In this document: positions 48,244 to 61,000 of the stretch, piece after piece | How the letters are laid out: every line of letters starts with the position of its first letter | Numbering within the stretch: position 1 is the first letter of the stretch | Position numbers and translations under genes: made by a program | Notes under the pieces: model-generated | Told to the model about the DNA's origin: nothing | Seen by the model: only the letters and a program-made list of their open reading frames with translations | Database searches by the model: none | Source of the DNA: Mytilisepta virgata | Lineage: Eukaryota; Mollusca; Bivalvia; Mytilida; Mytilidae | Assembly (NCBI GenBank): GCA_028015205.1 | Contig: JAPWFG010000023.1 | Location: 2,604,001-2,668,000 of the forward strand | Direction of reading: 5' to 3' | DNA length: 64,000 nucleotides

Positions 48244-51200
48244 TGCTGTCATTCGACAGCCTCTTGTTGAAATTTCATTGAAATTTTTTTTTTCATTTTC
48301 AGAAATTTCAGACTTAGTTTTGTCGTGCCCCATTTATATCCTTGAATAGGTTTACTACTGCATTGAGCCTTGCATTCTTTTCAGTAAATAAAATTGTTCA
48401 TCTAATACATGTATATGGAATAAAAGGAACCAATTTTTTTTATCAAATTATTTGGTCATTGAACCGTGAAATTTTGATCCAATATGAATACCTGAAACAA
48501 TTGGAAACATTTGTTTTAATTACGCTTCTGTGTTCACGTGTACAAAGCAGGAATAAATTTGAACAAATTTTACGAATTAATTCCTCTAGTGTAACATGTA
48601 AAATGCCATGTACATTGATATTTGAAATAGGTAAAAAAAAAAAAAGAAGGTGACCAGATAAACATATTTTTAAGTGTTTCACATATCCCTACCCAGATTC
48701 AGACCATCTGTTGTCATCATAATTGTTTGTGTCAAATTAAGGGGGGGGGGGTATTTAAACAAAATTTTCATGAAGAATGCTGATAATTCATTAAAGCAAT
48801 AAAAATTGGAACTATGAGGTTTTATTTAATTTTGTAGTACTTCTGGTTTATTACAAATTTAAGAAAATATTTTGTCTATTCTCCCCGCCCCCCCCCCCCC
48901 CCCCCAAATTTGATGTGTTTTAGTGATGAAAAATTTGAGAAATAATGGCATAGTAGTATATTTAGAGATTTTTCTAGCCAAGTTTATTAAAATCAGAAGT
49001 ATTAGACATATATATTATGAATTTTTCATAAAAAAACATTGGAAAACATTTCCAGTCTATCAGATTATACATGTGTGATGGTTCCAGTAAATGACTGTCT
49101 CTCACCGTTTATAGCGAGTAAGATGAGAAGATTGTTGGTTGTTAGCGAAGCTTGTTTTGGTCCTATGGATCCTGTATGTAATTGTATATAGAATACCAGC
49201 CACAGTATATGTTATAAAAATCTAATTTATTGAGCTGTTGAATGTAGATAGATGTGCATAATATTTGTAGGAAATATTTTGTCTTATGATGGGTTATGTG
49301 TGAGCAATAAATCATTGAAATGTAAATAAAGTGCATTTATTCTTATTGAAAGAATTTGAGGAAATTTTCTTGTGAGGAGATCAAGTTGTGTATGATAAAA
49401 TTGGTACAAACATTTTACAGAAACTTATAAGGGCTATTCCATTAAAATGGATGTGGGAGGGTAGGAAAGGAAGTTTTATTATAAGAAATTGGTCCTGGGT
49501 CATTTTTTAGTGTGTGCCTATCAGATGTATGTAAACTTGTTTTATGAGACAAAGCTTGCACTGTTTGAATACAATTTTCAAAGATAACAAGCAGTTGCTC
49601 CTAACTAGTGAGAAATATTGATCATCCCCCTTAACCAAATTAACAAAAGGAGACTATCCTGGGATATTCTGTTTTATTGAGCAGACTACAAACACCATGT
49701 TTGCATCACAAACATATGTAAAGTAAATAGAATAAAATTTTAAAAAACAAACTAAATTTTCCAGTTTGCTGGCACAAACACATACATTTTGTATATTATA
49801 ATTTCTGTTTGCAATCGACAAAATAGATATTAAAAAATTGAGGACAGAGGCAAATTCTATTGCTGGCAGAAATTTATGATGTAGGATTTTATCTCCTCGG
49901 TCAATCTATAATTTATTTAATGCCATGCTGTTTACAGGGTGCTATATAAGAGACGACGAGTGAGTGTTGCACATTGTATATTGAACATCAAAGATGCATA
50001 AATTGCATCTAAATTTTTGTATTTGTTTTTGCAATGTAAATCATCTATTCACATTTGTATTGTAATGATAGTTTGCGTAAGAACTTGAGTCTAATTCAAA
50101 TTGGTTTTAATACTTTCATTTATTTTTTTTGCCATATAATTCTCTATGTTTCAGTTTATATAGAGAAAAAAAATTTTTTTTAATTTGTTTAGACATTTTG
50201 TTTCAGTCGGAAGTGCAAATAAAAATTGAAATCTATAACTGTAGAAAAAAATGTGTGTACATATATATGGATGCATGTATGAGAGTATATCAATATTATT
50301 TGTATGGTTGTATATATAGATTGTAAGTTTCATGTAGTAATTATTTAGATTTACATTTCCACATGTTGTGCATGATTACGTTTCATTCATTCATCGTAAC
50401 ATAATTGGTATGTTTTATGATAATTTTTGTAAATCTGGGTATTAACTGTATTTACTGGAGCGGAAACATTTAGGGAATTATTAGAGTTGTTTGTATAATG
50501 AAAAAATAATTGAAAAGAGACCAACAGAAAGCATTAGTATAAAAATTCATTTTGTACATTATCGGTTGTGATCCTTTTACAGATTATAAATAAACATTGA
50601 TTTGGATAAAATTCATTTTCATCTCAGATAGATACTTAAGATATAATTACATCATATTTAATACATGATCATAATTAATAACCAAACTGATTTTCAGTAT
50701 TTGATGATAGATAGGAAGCCTAGACTTCAACTCACATTTATGACAAATATAAAGAGTTCTCAATTGAATTGCAAAACTCGATCATTTACACTGCAGCAAT
50801 ATCAATTAAATTATCGAGATCTGGTCCAGTAAATACAGCCATCAGTTCATATCATTCTCTCACAAAGCATCAAGTTGATATTTTTGTTACGTAATAATAT
50901 GTACAGCCAAATAAAGATGGCAATACTGATACAGAAGCACTGTTGTTAATCATTTACAGCGGGAACCATGTCTATCTCTTAATAGATCAGACAGAATTAC
51001 TATTCCCTCACCTGTACACCACGACTAGCGTTTAATATCTCAATCTTGAATATGTGTCATCAAACCGTGTCTTAAACATAGTCGGTAGATCCTCATGCCA
51101 CATCTTCAGAAACTTTACCATGTAAAAGTCTAAATCACTAAAGGACTAAAACTCTTCAGAAACTTACTGACGGTGAACTTCCCATTAACATGCATGCGTG

Positions 51201-51300
51201 CACATGAGGAACCAACAATGCACCAACTTAACAAACCATGTCGGGGAAGCAGTGCAGACAAAGTGTATACTTGACAGTCAATATTTTCTTTGTTGGGGTA
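48244..51300. other. Intergenic or distal 3' UTR: no gene seen
   Basis: This is AT-rich, with homopolymers of G (about 48741-48750) and C (about 48889-48905). Chance ORFs of 60-103 codons have no family features. A TATAAATA-like string near 50585 overlaps an AATAAA. No RNA gene was recognised. Confidence 0.5.
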
Positions 51301-51339
51301 AACTCAGTGGATTGGAACAGAGGAGGTGTGATGACCTAA

Positions 51340-52315
51340 CCTCTACATAAGGCTTAGAAATAGAAATTCTTACAGCATATGCAACAGGCCTAAAACAAGA
51401 TTCATCCAATATCTGCAATATTCCTAAAACTAGAAATTCACAAAACATCTCCAAGCCAAAAAATAGTATTGACATATCATCTGAAATAGGCCTAATAGTA
51501 AAAATTCATACAGCATTAGCAATAAGCCTTACACTAGAAATTCACACAGAATGAGCGATCAACCTAACACAAGAAATTCACACAGCATTAGCAACAAGCA
51601 TTCTGAGAGTATTGCTGAGCAATACTTTAACAATACAATGTCCCCTAACCCCTTGACGTGACAAAACACACCAAATGCTCGTTGACTATGTGAATCGGAT
51701 GCATATGGATAATGATTCCTAAAAATCATGAAACTGTTTGCAAGAGGTATATAATAATTACCCAATCAGCCTAAAACTCAGACTTGATTTGTAGATCATC
51801 TTTATAAAGAAATTATTTTTTTTTATGTGTGAAAAGGGGATTGGGCGGTGGAGCTTGTCATTCTGAAAGTGATACCTACATCAATTTTTGATCCCCTTAA
51901 TCACTCAGAAAAAAATTCTCACCCCCCCCCCCTTTTTTTTTAAAGGAATATGGATATGTCTTAAGCATACATACACATACATGTTTATCACTCGTGCAAA
52001 CTCACCAAACTGGAGATTTTCTATAAGAAGAGTGTGAAACTTTATATTCTTTGTATGAACATCAGTATTTGACATGTTAGGATAGACTACCGGTATATTA
52101 ACCATTTGAACTGCCATTTGCCAGTAGGGGATGAATAAGCCTAACACTAGAAATTCACACAGCACAAACAATAGGCCTAAAACTATAAATTCCCACAGCA
52201 TATGCTATAAGCCTAAAAGTTGAAATCCACACAGCACAAACAATAGGCCTAAAACTATAAATTCCCACAGCATATGCTAAAAGCCTAAAAGTTGAAATCC
52301 ACAGCTGTGCATGTA
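51340..52315. repeat. Degenerate 36-37-bp minisatellite in two blocks
   Basis: The unit reads like aaattcacacagcattagca, then ataagcctaacactag. Block 1 spans about 51345-51610, with clear spacing near 36 at 51501, 51537 and 51573. Block 2 spans about 52130-52310, where a ~74-bp dimer (cacaaacaataggcc ... catatgctataagcc) is repeated. The 51611-52129 stretch between them is unrelated. Confidence 0.75.
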
Positions 52316-53081
52316 AGTGTCAAAAAAAAATTGTCTAGGTTAATGGATTATGAAAAGGTTTTCAAGGAACCAACCCACCACTTCCTTGCCCCTTCTCCCA
52401 TCCAACCCCTAAAAATTAAATGTTTGCTCCTTAAGGGTTTCTGTATCTTCTGTTCAAAAACTAACAAAATGTTTGCTCTTTAAGGGTTTCTGTATCTTCT
52501 GTTCAAAAGGTAACAAGAGTGGACACAGTAAATGTCTCGACTGTTATGCACATTATTATGTGATACACAACATTGTAACTCAACGGAGAATGCATTAAAA
52601 GAAATAATGGTCAAGTGAAATTTGTCTAAAAAATCTCATACATGCACCTGAAGCCTAAAATTATGTCCAAGGTCAGCTGACCGGTCTCGGACGTTTGTGT
52701 ACCTACCAAACAGTACAAAAATGTATCTAGACCAAAAATGGTGGGTCTACATACATGTAAAACATTTGTTGAGAAATTGACTCACTTGTAAAATTGAAAT
52801 GAATCACTGAAGCATGAAATTGAAGTCAAAGTCAGATATCACCTGCATGCCAAGAAATATCTACAGACCATATATGATGGATATAGCTACAGAGAAATGG
52901 ACTTAATCATGAAAATTGTGACTCAATTCAGTCAAGGTCTCAGACGGGCATGTACCCATCAAGAACTATATATAAACCAAATATGGTTGGCTTAGGTATT
53001 ACAGTTGCTGAGAAATGACTTCCAGGTAATCATAAATGTTTATGAAGTCAATGAACCACGAAAACGAGGACAAGGTCACAA
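52316..53081. repeat. Decayed dispersed repeat flanking the LTR element
   Basis: A short duplication (ttaagggtttctgtatcttc at about 52432 and 52481) is followed by diverged copies of the 146-bp unit type seen at 1-920 (atgaaattgaagtcaaagtc; cacgaaaacgaggacaaggt). The LTR retrotransposon has inserted at the right edge of this repeat. Confidence 0.6.
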
Positions 53082-55058
53082 TGTAACGAAAGCGGGGTTT
53101 ACCCTGATCTGGGTCCGGCCTGCGCTTTCGCTCCAGGACTTCAGACAACAAAGTTGTAACTAGTTAAATATCCATCAAGTATTAACGTAAATTCAAACCG
53201 AAGTTCACCAAAATATTTAAATATGCCCGCCACTAAATTTCAATATAAATTATAACCTAAGATATTTATTTTCTAACCCGCTCTGTAATTTATATCATAC
53301 TAGTCAATAAGCATGAAGCATACAAGTTAAGTCAATGATGTTGCATTTCTAAATGTATGTAGTCAATGAAACTGTATATTTTAGTAGAAGAGTTAATAAA
53401 GCACTATGTGAACTCGTGAAAAGTCAATGAAGTTCTACACTTTATGTGATATGAAACACCTCACATATACTATACTCTCTCATGTACACAGACGGACAGA
53501 CTTCAAATAAGCATGAGCAACAACAAGCTCGAAGGGCTAACCAGATGTAATTTACAATACTCAACTCTATATTTCATATATAACACCGTGGAAAATATTC
53601 ACAGACAGATTTACAGAATATGAGCAAAAGTAGCTCACTCGAGCGCATGTGCCTGCCCGGGTACAATGCAATCTGAAAATAAACAGTTCCTATGTTAACC
53701 TGAGTCGACAGACAGACAGACCCTAAGAAGTGTGTCAACAAACAATGTAAACGTACAGCTCAAAGGGGGCACTTCAAGCTAAAACCTAAATAAATTTGAT
53801 AACATCTTTTGAATTCTTTTCATCAAAGTTCAGGAACAAGACCAAAATATACCATGAATTTCCTATCAATATAATCTGCCTTTTATTCAAGTAAATTTTA
53901 ACCTAAACTAGTTCAATTCGAACTCAAGATTCCACTCGCCAATTTCTATAAATAAATATCTAATTTTGACACTTCTGACTAATGGATTTGATAGAATCAA
54001 ATCAGGGAAAATTCAACACCAGATGACCTTCAAACTGGGGAGATAACTGGCATAAGTAATCAAGATGTTTACATGATACAATTTATTAACAAGACCAACA
54101 AATATTTATTACAATCAATACTGTGTTTTAATAATCTGAATCTTTACAAGTTCTTCAGTTTTGTTTATGTTAACATAGTGTCTGACCTGTGTCAATTTCA
54201 GTGTAAACTTAATTTATAAATAGAACAGGATACCAGTCAAAGTTTCCGGCTTGCTCCTTTTAAACTCGTTATAACAAATCAGGCCCAATCGCAATTCTGT
54301 AAAATATCTTTATCTCACAAAAAACGAATTTGTCCCAAAAGTTTTCAACCTGTAGTAAATTATTTATTAACCGTCAAATACAGGTAGTGTGCCAAACAGA
54401 CGAAAACTAACCTTATTCAATCTGATGCGAACTACCCAAAAAGCTTCATCCTAAATATTCGGATTAAATACGCGCTATAACACTTGAAAAATTCACCGAC
54501 AAATGCCTAAATTCTCTACATGCCTCGATGCATATAAATATTAAGACAACGCGGCCATTACCTTTCGTAAATCACATTGGAGCAAGCCTGAAACTTTAAA
54601 TTACGAGCCAAATATTTTACCAGGGGACATTTTCTTACCAGACAACGGTTCCACAGCCGTCAAATAAATTTAAAGGTAGCAAAACTACGCGTTGGAGGGA
54701 GCCACCCCCTAAATTTTCAAGAAAATCACGACTGTACCTCCTTTCAGTTCTAAATCCTGGTCCAGAATGCCATGCTAGCAGACAACCGCCTGCACGGACT
54801 TTTCAACCGCGGGAAACAATTTAAGCCTTCTGATTGGTCAAAACATCAAAAATACTTTTATTGGACCAAATTAATAAAACGGGGCTGAAAAACGGAGGAG
54901 AACGGGAAATGTAATATTTGTGAAATAAATTTTTATAAACAGATCGGCAAAACTTAAAATAATACAAAAATAACAAAACTAATAAACAAATAAAAATAAT
55001 TGAATGGTAAAAAAAATAAATCTGTTGAAAAAAATAAAACCAAGTCTCAAACGTTACA
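53082..55058 (-). repeat. 3' LTR (complete, 1977 bp)
   Basis: It is bounded by TGTAACG and CGTTACA, a 7-bp inverted repeat with the standard TG...CA ends. Read on the - strand, U3 begins at 55058. Two CCAAT boxes (ATTGG on the + strand at 54833-54837 and 54860-54864) lie about 200 bases into it, as expected of an LTR promoter. The length is large for a Gypsy LTR. Confidence 0.95.
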
Positions 55059-55072
55059 TTACCCCCCTCCCT
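55059..55072 (-). other. Polypurine tract
   Basis: On the - strand AGGGAGGGGGGTAA directly precedes the 3' LTR. It is the expected primer for plus-strand DNA synthesis, and its place next to TGTAACG confirms the LTR boundary. Confidence 0.85.
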
Positions 55073-55367
55073 ATCCGCAAGATATGTCCTCATATCATAG
55101 TGTTCCATCGGCATATTATTAGTTATATCCCTCCTTGCTTGACAACTGTGGAAACGTCGTGTTATTCAATGCAGCAAAACAGTCATTGAATATCTTATAA
55201 TACAATTCCAACTACAATTACATAAATATAAAAAAAATACTGCAGTCGGAAGAAAAAAAAAAAATTACTCCACATTTATATTGGTACCAACCAACCACTC
55301 CATAAAAAAAATCAGTTTAAAAACAATTTCAAGTTATGCCAATCTCAGTCTTATTTTCAAAGTGTAA

Positions 55368-55946
55368 TTAGTTTGACAGTCGTCTTAACGCATATAAAGC
55401 AGCTCTCTTCAGGTCATAATAATAAGACTTTTGTTTTGATTTTTGAAGATGAATTCCATCTCCTGAAAGACAATGTATCTGACAAGTTCTTTTTGGGTTC
55501 CAAAATTTAACTGACGACGCAAAAGTGTTAGCAACTAATCTACTGATTGCAAAGTTAACCTGAGACCTTCGAGCAGTGTATAAAGCAGGAGAAGTCCTAC
55601 ATACCAATCTATGAAATAATTTCACAACTATAATCTGCTGAACCCCTCTATCTAATAAAACTCTTAGAAGATGTTCAAAATTAATCATAAAAGTATTCAA
55701 ATTGAAATCTTTACTATCAATATCATTGCCACCCACTTGTAAAATCACAACATCAGGGTGAATAACGTCCAATAACCCTTCTGACAATAATTTATCTGTC
55801 AATTTTATAACATTAAAACCACCTTTTCCATACAAAAATCCATTAACCCAGGAAATATTATAATTAACTGGCAAATTATTTGTTCTACAATATTCTCCTA
55901 ACCTTCTTATATAACTATGACCAATTGTTACAACCATTGGATTCAT
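55368..55946 (-). CDS. SGNH/GDSL-hydrolase-like ORF inside the retrotransposon
   Basis: It encodes 192 residues from an ATG at 55946 and lies between pol and the polypurine tract. It matches the SGNH-hydrolase fold block by block: block I VVTIGHSYIRRL with the nucleophile Ser11, a Gly in GKGGFNV (block II), block III VVILQVGGNDID with Asn74, and block V SGDGIHL with Asp163 and His166. All four SGNH residues are present, so an esterase or acyl-hydrolase activity is plausible; the substrate is unknown. It is a compact single domain with no signal peptide or membrane segment. The frame is uninterrupted. It occupies the place where some Gypsy elements carry env, but it is not env-like. SGNH/esterase domains are known in ORF1 of some CR1-type LINEs and, as I recall, in some tyrosine-recombinase retroelements. 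Confidence 0.82.
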   Translation of the reverse strand: MNPMVVTIGHSYIRRLGEYCRTNNLPVNYNISWVNGFLYGKGGFNVIKLTDKLLSEGLLDVIHPDVVILQVGGNDIDSKDFNLNTFMINFEHLLRVLLDRGVQQIIVVKLFHRLVCRTSPALYTARRSQVNFAISRLVANTFASSVKFWNPKRTCQIHCLSGDGIHLQKSKQKSYYYDLKRAALYALRRLSN

Positions 55947-58018
55947 TTCAATATTTTATATTAACCTCTCACTTATTGTACTAAGTTAATTTAATCTAAT
56001 TTGTTACAGAGCTATATCTAAAATTCAGCAACCCTGAAAAATAAATTAAAAAAATTATAAGTATTTTTGTTACCTAATATGTAAATTTTGTTATATGAAA
56101 AAAAAATTAGGTATATTTATGCCTGTTTCTATAACCATTTCTGATGATTAAATTTTTATACATAATATCAATAAATTTGCAAAAATAAAAATGTCCTTCT
56201 TGATTTAGCACTCAATCCAAACAAAAGTTCTTTCTCCCAAAATAAGTATACGGCCAAACGAATAGGAATTCCAGCATTACCATCGTTGGAAGCTAAACTT
56301 GTTTAAAATTCTAGGCGGTTCATCTTCGGATGACATCTAACAGAATTATTTTCATTCAGGCACAGGAAAACGGACTTTAGTAAACTGCAAATGACAGGTT
56401 TTACTCGTATAATTAAGCCATACAAGACTCTAAAGTTGTGTAAATCATCAGGAAATTCCCTTCATCTTGAACTCGAAACTATGTATAAAGTTCAATTTAA
56501 TCAGCACATATTAAGACCTAAATGTACTTTAGTTGCACCTGGTATAATGCATTTCCATTCATAAAATGGACACACAAATCTCAAGTCTCTCTGACAATAC
56601 TCATTTAAGTTGAGCTCAAACAAGTATTATAACATGTAAAAAATGTCAGTACTCCAGCTTTAGTAACTGTTTACTACATTGGACATAACTATCACTGTTG
56701 ATTAGTAGAAGTTTGAAAAGTTCATAAAGAATCCGATTTTCCGTCATCTTAATCTTCACTCAGTAATCCAGAGATAAAGTTCCATACAGTAATAATGAAA
56801 ATAATCCTCAACATGTAATCTTGATCATCCAGATACTTTAGGCAATCGCACAAATTCTATGTTACCCTGAAGATACGGAAAATGGCAACAATAGTTCCAT
56901 GGTTCATCAACGGGCGTAGACGGATAAGGGGAGACAACCACGATCCACCAAGCTCTACTCCAACGTTGTAAACCACGAATGAGTGCCAAATCCCTATCAC
57001 CCTTAATTATTTTTTTTTTTAAACACATTATAAATAGAATGAGGGTTTAGCCAAAAAATTAAAATAAATTACCATTATATATTTACTTCAAATTCAGTAC
57101 ACAATTTTTTTTTTTTTTTTATTTTTTTTTTTTTTTTAATAGCAAAAATCAAACTTCAAATCTTTTAATATAAAATTTTAACTTTTCTTAATTTTCAAAT
57201 AAGAAACCCTCTCTCTTTACATTACAGATCTTAATTAAAATATATGCATTTTTCAGGTTCAATACACTATATGTATATTATTTTCTCTACCCAAGATTTT
57301 ATTTTTATGTTGTATTCTATACACAAGTTTTTTTTTTTTTTTTTTTTTTTTTAAATAAAATTTAAAGTCTGACCTGGGATGTACCAACTTTTAAAAACAT
57401 TAACTTAAATCACCAACAAAGGCATTTAAATTTATCACTAAAAAACTTCAATTTTTACATAGTTAATCGGGAACTTGTGTTGAACACCGGGCAATTTTGG
57501 CCACACAATGCGAACACAAGACCCAATCATCTAGGGACAATTTTAAAAAGAAAAAATACTACAAGACCAAGTATGTCTCGTATAATCAAATATTTACAAT
57601 TCCAAACATTCATTTCTGACACCAAAATATTCAGAAACTTGCATGTGAATTCCACATGGGGAACCCAAAATAGTAAAAACATTCAAATAATCACATCCCA
57701 GGCAAACCACTGTCATGTTACTTCAAATATTGCATACTTCATATATACACAAAAAAAAAAATCCTTCAAAATGTGGAGTTTACATTTGTATAATGGAGTG
57801 GTGGTGGCAACAATAACTATTATACACAAATATTTAAAACAATACAAAAACAAGACCAACGAGACATGATTCTGGACCACTGACTCGGAGTCGTACTCTT
57901 TTTAAATGTTTTTAAAATTCTTTAAAAATATTCTACAATATGGCTTTTAAAAAAATTCAGTTTTCATAAATGTTAATTTGAAAGTCTGAAAAGCTAAAAC
58001 TTTATACTATATTTTGAA
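55947..58018 (-). other. 2-kb AT-rich gap between pol and the SGNH ORF
   Basis: There is no long ORF on the sense strand. Long T/A tracts lie at about 57107-57139 and 57330-57352. A GC-richer island at about 56840-57000 carries a Trp-rich 67-codon sense frame (56825-57028). A good splice acceptor (sense TTTATTTTTCAG, ending at 56034) lies just before the SGNH ORF. The region may be an intron of a spliced subgenomic RNA. Confidence 0.45.
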
Positions 58019-61000
58019 TCAATAAACTAAATAATCTTGAAAACGGCGAGGCAATCGTCGTCTTCGTCTTCCCTGGCTAGGTAAAGGGGACCTTACCGAT
58101 TGATCGAACACACCCCCCTCATCTTCTTCTCCCAATGAATCAGAATCCCCCTCCCTTTCCTCATCTAAACTAGGTTGGGGAGTATTTACAGAATTCCCAA
58201 TAATCCTAGAGGGATGTGGTATATGATAAAACTTTAACCTGTTAAAATGAACTACTTGCTTAACCAGTGACCCCTCCCTCTGTACTACATAGTTCGCATC
58301 TGACAATTTCTTAACAATTCGGAAAGGGCCATCCCACAATTTTTGCAATTTAGGAGATAATCCTTTTTTTCTGCGGGGAGTAAATAACCATACTAAATCA
58401 TTCTCTTTATATGGTTTCCCAGACTGACGCAAGTCATAATTGACTTTCTGTCTCCTCTGTTGTGTTTTCATATTTTCCCTAACATGTCTAAAAATACTGC
58501 CAAGTTTCTTCTGTAAACTAGTAATAAATTGTAAAGGGGAGGGCGACTCGGAAGGCAACTCTTCATACAAGAGAGTTAGTGGAACATTTATTTCCCGACC
58601 AAACATCAATTTATTTGGAGTCATGCCTGTAGTTTCCTGCACACTGGATCGGATAGCCATTAATGCAAGGGGTAAACATTCATCCCAATCTGTCTGGCCT
58701 TCATCAATATAAGAGGCAATAACATTTTTGAGGGTATTATTCATTTTCTCAACTAACCCATCAGTCATAGGATGATATGCTGTTGTTCGAGTCTTATAAA
58801 TTCCCAACAACTGACATAAATGCTGAAAAAGTTTGGACTCAAAGTTGGCCCCCCTATCTGTAAGCAAAATTTTTGGAACTCCAAAACGTGAAATAAAATT
58901 GTTGACCAAACACCTTGCCACAGTAGCACTCTCTTGATCAGGAATGGGATACGCCTCCACCCACTTTGTAAAATAATCCATGACCACCAAAATGTATTTA
59001 TTGCCGTATTTAGTAACAGGAAATGGCCCAGTTATATCCATTCCTACCCTTTCTAAAGGTTCTCCTACCCTAATATTTTCCAATTCTGCCCTATTCATTC
59101 GGGGGGGATTTTTCCTAGCACAACAAGTAGGACAACTTTTAATCCAATCCAAGACATCACTCTGTAAATTAACCCAATAAAATTGTTGTCGAACCTTAAG
59201 AACTGTTTTTCTAACACCCAAATGACCCCCAGTAGGACTATCATGAGCCATTGAGAGAATTTTTGGTTTTAAACTGCCTGGGGTAAGAATTAATAAGGAA
59301 TCATCCCCCTCTAATCTAAACCATTTCCGGTATAAAATCCCATCTTTTATCTCTAACTGACCCCACATATTCCAATATGTTTTCACCACACTACTATGAG
59401 CCGAAACTTCTGAAAAGGGGGGTTTTTCTGTATTATTTTTTAGAAATCCCATAATTAAATGAATATCAGGGTCCTCTTGTTGAGCTTTAATTATCTCCCC
59501 TGAATTGAGGCTTGTAGCTTTTATTGCAGCAACCTCAGGATATCGGGACAAGGCATCGGCATTTTTATGACGAGGCCCCGCACGATATTCAAATTCAATA
59601 TCATATGAAGCCAAAAATTCAATCCATCTAGCCACTTGGCCGTGAGGTTCCTTAAAATTTCTCAGCCAAGTGATAGATCCATGATCAGTTCTGACTGTAA
59701 ATTTTCTACCATAAAGATAATGTTTGAAGTGTTTCACAGACTTTATAATTGCCAAAAGTTCTTTTCTTGTAGTACTATAATTCATTTCTTGGGGAGAATG
59801 AGTTGTGCTATAATAAGCAACAACCCTTTCTAACCCATCTGATCCAATTTGTGAAAGTACAGAACCTATAGCTTTGTCACTTGCATCACAGTCTAAAATG
59901 AAAGGTTTTGTAAAATCCGGGTATTGTAAAACTACTGTTTCAGTCAAAAACGTCTTCAATGAGTCAAATGCCCTCTGACAATTTTCATCCCAAGAGAATT
60001 TATTATTCTTTTTGGTTAAATCAAATAAAGGGGTTGCAATTTTTGAAAAATCACGAATAAATCGTCTATAATAGGAAGCCAAACCTAGAAATGATCTAAC
60101 CTCTTTTAATGTTTTTGGAACAGGCCAGTTTTTAATTTTTGCTACTTTATCTGGGTCACACTGAATCCCCTTCTCTGATACAATATGGCCCAGATATTTC
60201 ACTTCTCTTTTAAACAAGTGACATTTCTTGGTTTTTAATTTCAATCCAGCAGATTTAAACCTTTTAAAGACAGTTTCCAAATTTTGAACATGTTCTTCAA
60301 AAGACTTGGAAAAAATTATGACGTCATCTAAATATATGAGACATATTTCCCAATGTAAACCAGACAAAATTTTCTCCATTAAACGCTCAAAAAAACTAGG
60401 GGCATTTGCCAATCCAAAAGGTAAGGTATTAAATTCATAAAGACCCCTTCCTGTGCTAAAGGCAGTCTTCTCTCTACTGTCGGGATGAACTGCCGCCTGC
60501 CAGTAACCACTAGCCATATCGACCGTACTATAATAAACAGAATTTTGGAGGGCATCTAGGCTAGAATCTACCCTAGGAATAGGATAGGCCTCTTTTTTGG
60601 GAATTTGTTCATTTAAACGTCTAAAGTCGATACAAAATCTGAATGAACCATCACTTTTCTTTGTGAGAAGCACTGGAGAGCAATATGGGCTCGATGAAGG
60701 ACTTATAACTCCCTGTTTTAACATATCATTGATCTGTTTTTCAACTTCTTCCCTCATATGCACTGGTAATCGGTAAGGACGAATTTTAAAAGGGGGGTTA
60801 TCACCTGTATCAATAACATGTTGTAAAATATCAGTATGTCCTAACTTTCCATCCTCCCCTACAAATATTTCCGAATAATTGTCTAATAGCTTCTCTACCT
60901 GAGACTTTTGACCCTCTTCTAGATTCTGATTAGTTTCATCAATAAGTTTTTGTAATAAAGAATCCCTAGGTTTCTCCCCGTTTTCACTTATTTGAGTACA

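Larger units (their letters stand above)
45726..49330 (+). other. Putative 3' UTR of the BET gene
   Basis: This AT-rich region after the stop has no ORF of note. AATAAA signals appear from about 48383 on, with a close pair at about 49305 and 49323. A later one lies near 50587. If the 49305-49330 cluster is used, the 3' UTR is ~3.6 kb and includes two tandem arrays. The exact end cannot be told from sequence. Confidence 0.4.

Noticed and set aside
55368..55946. Possible env gene in the LTR element
   Set aside because: The ORF has no signal peptide, transmembrane segment or cleavage site; its blocks fit an SGNH hydrolase instead.
57477..57869. 130-codon ORF on the + strand inside the LTR element
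   Set aside because: It is antisense to the element, of low complexity, without motifs, in an AT-rich gap with long homopolymers. I treat it as chance.
58440..59833. Forward-strand ORFs of 65-90 codons across pol
   Set aside because: They are antisense to a fully recognised pol frame and carry no family signature.
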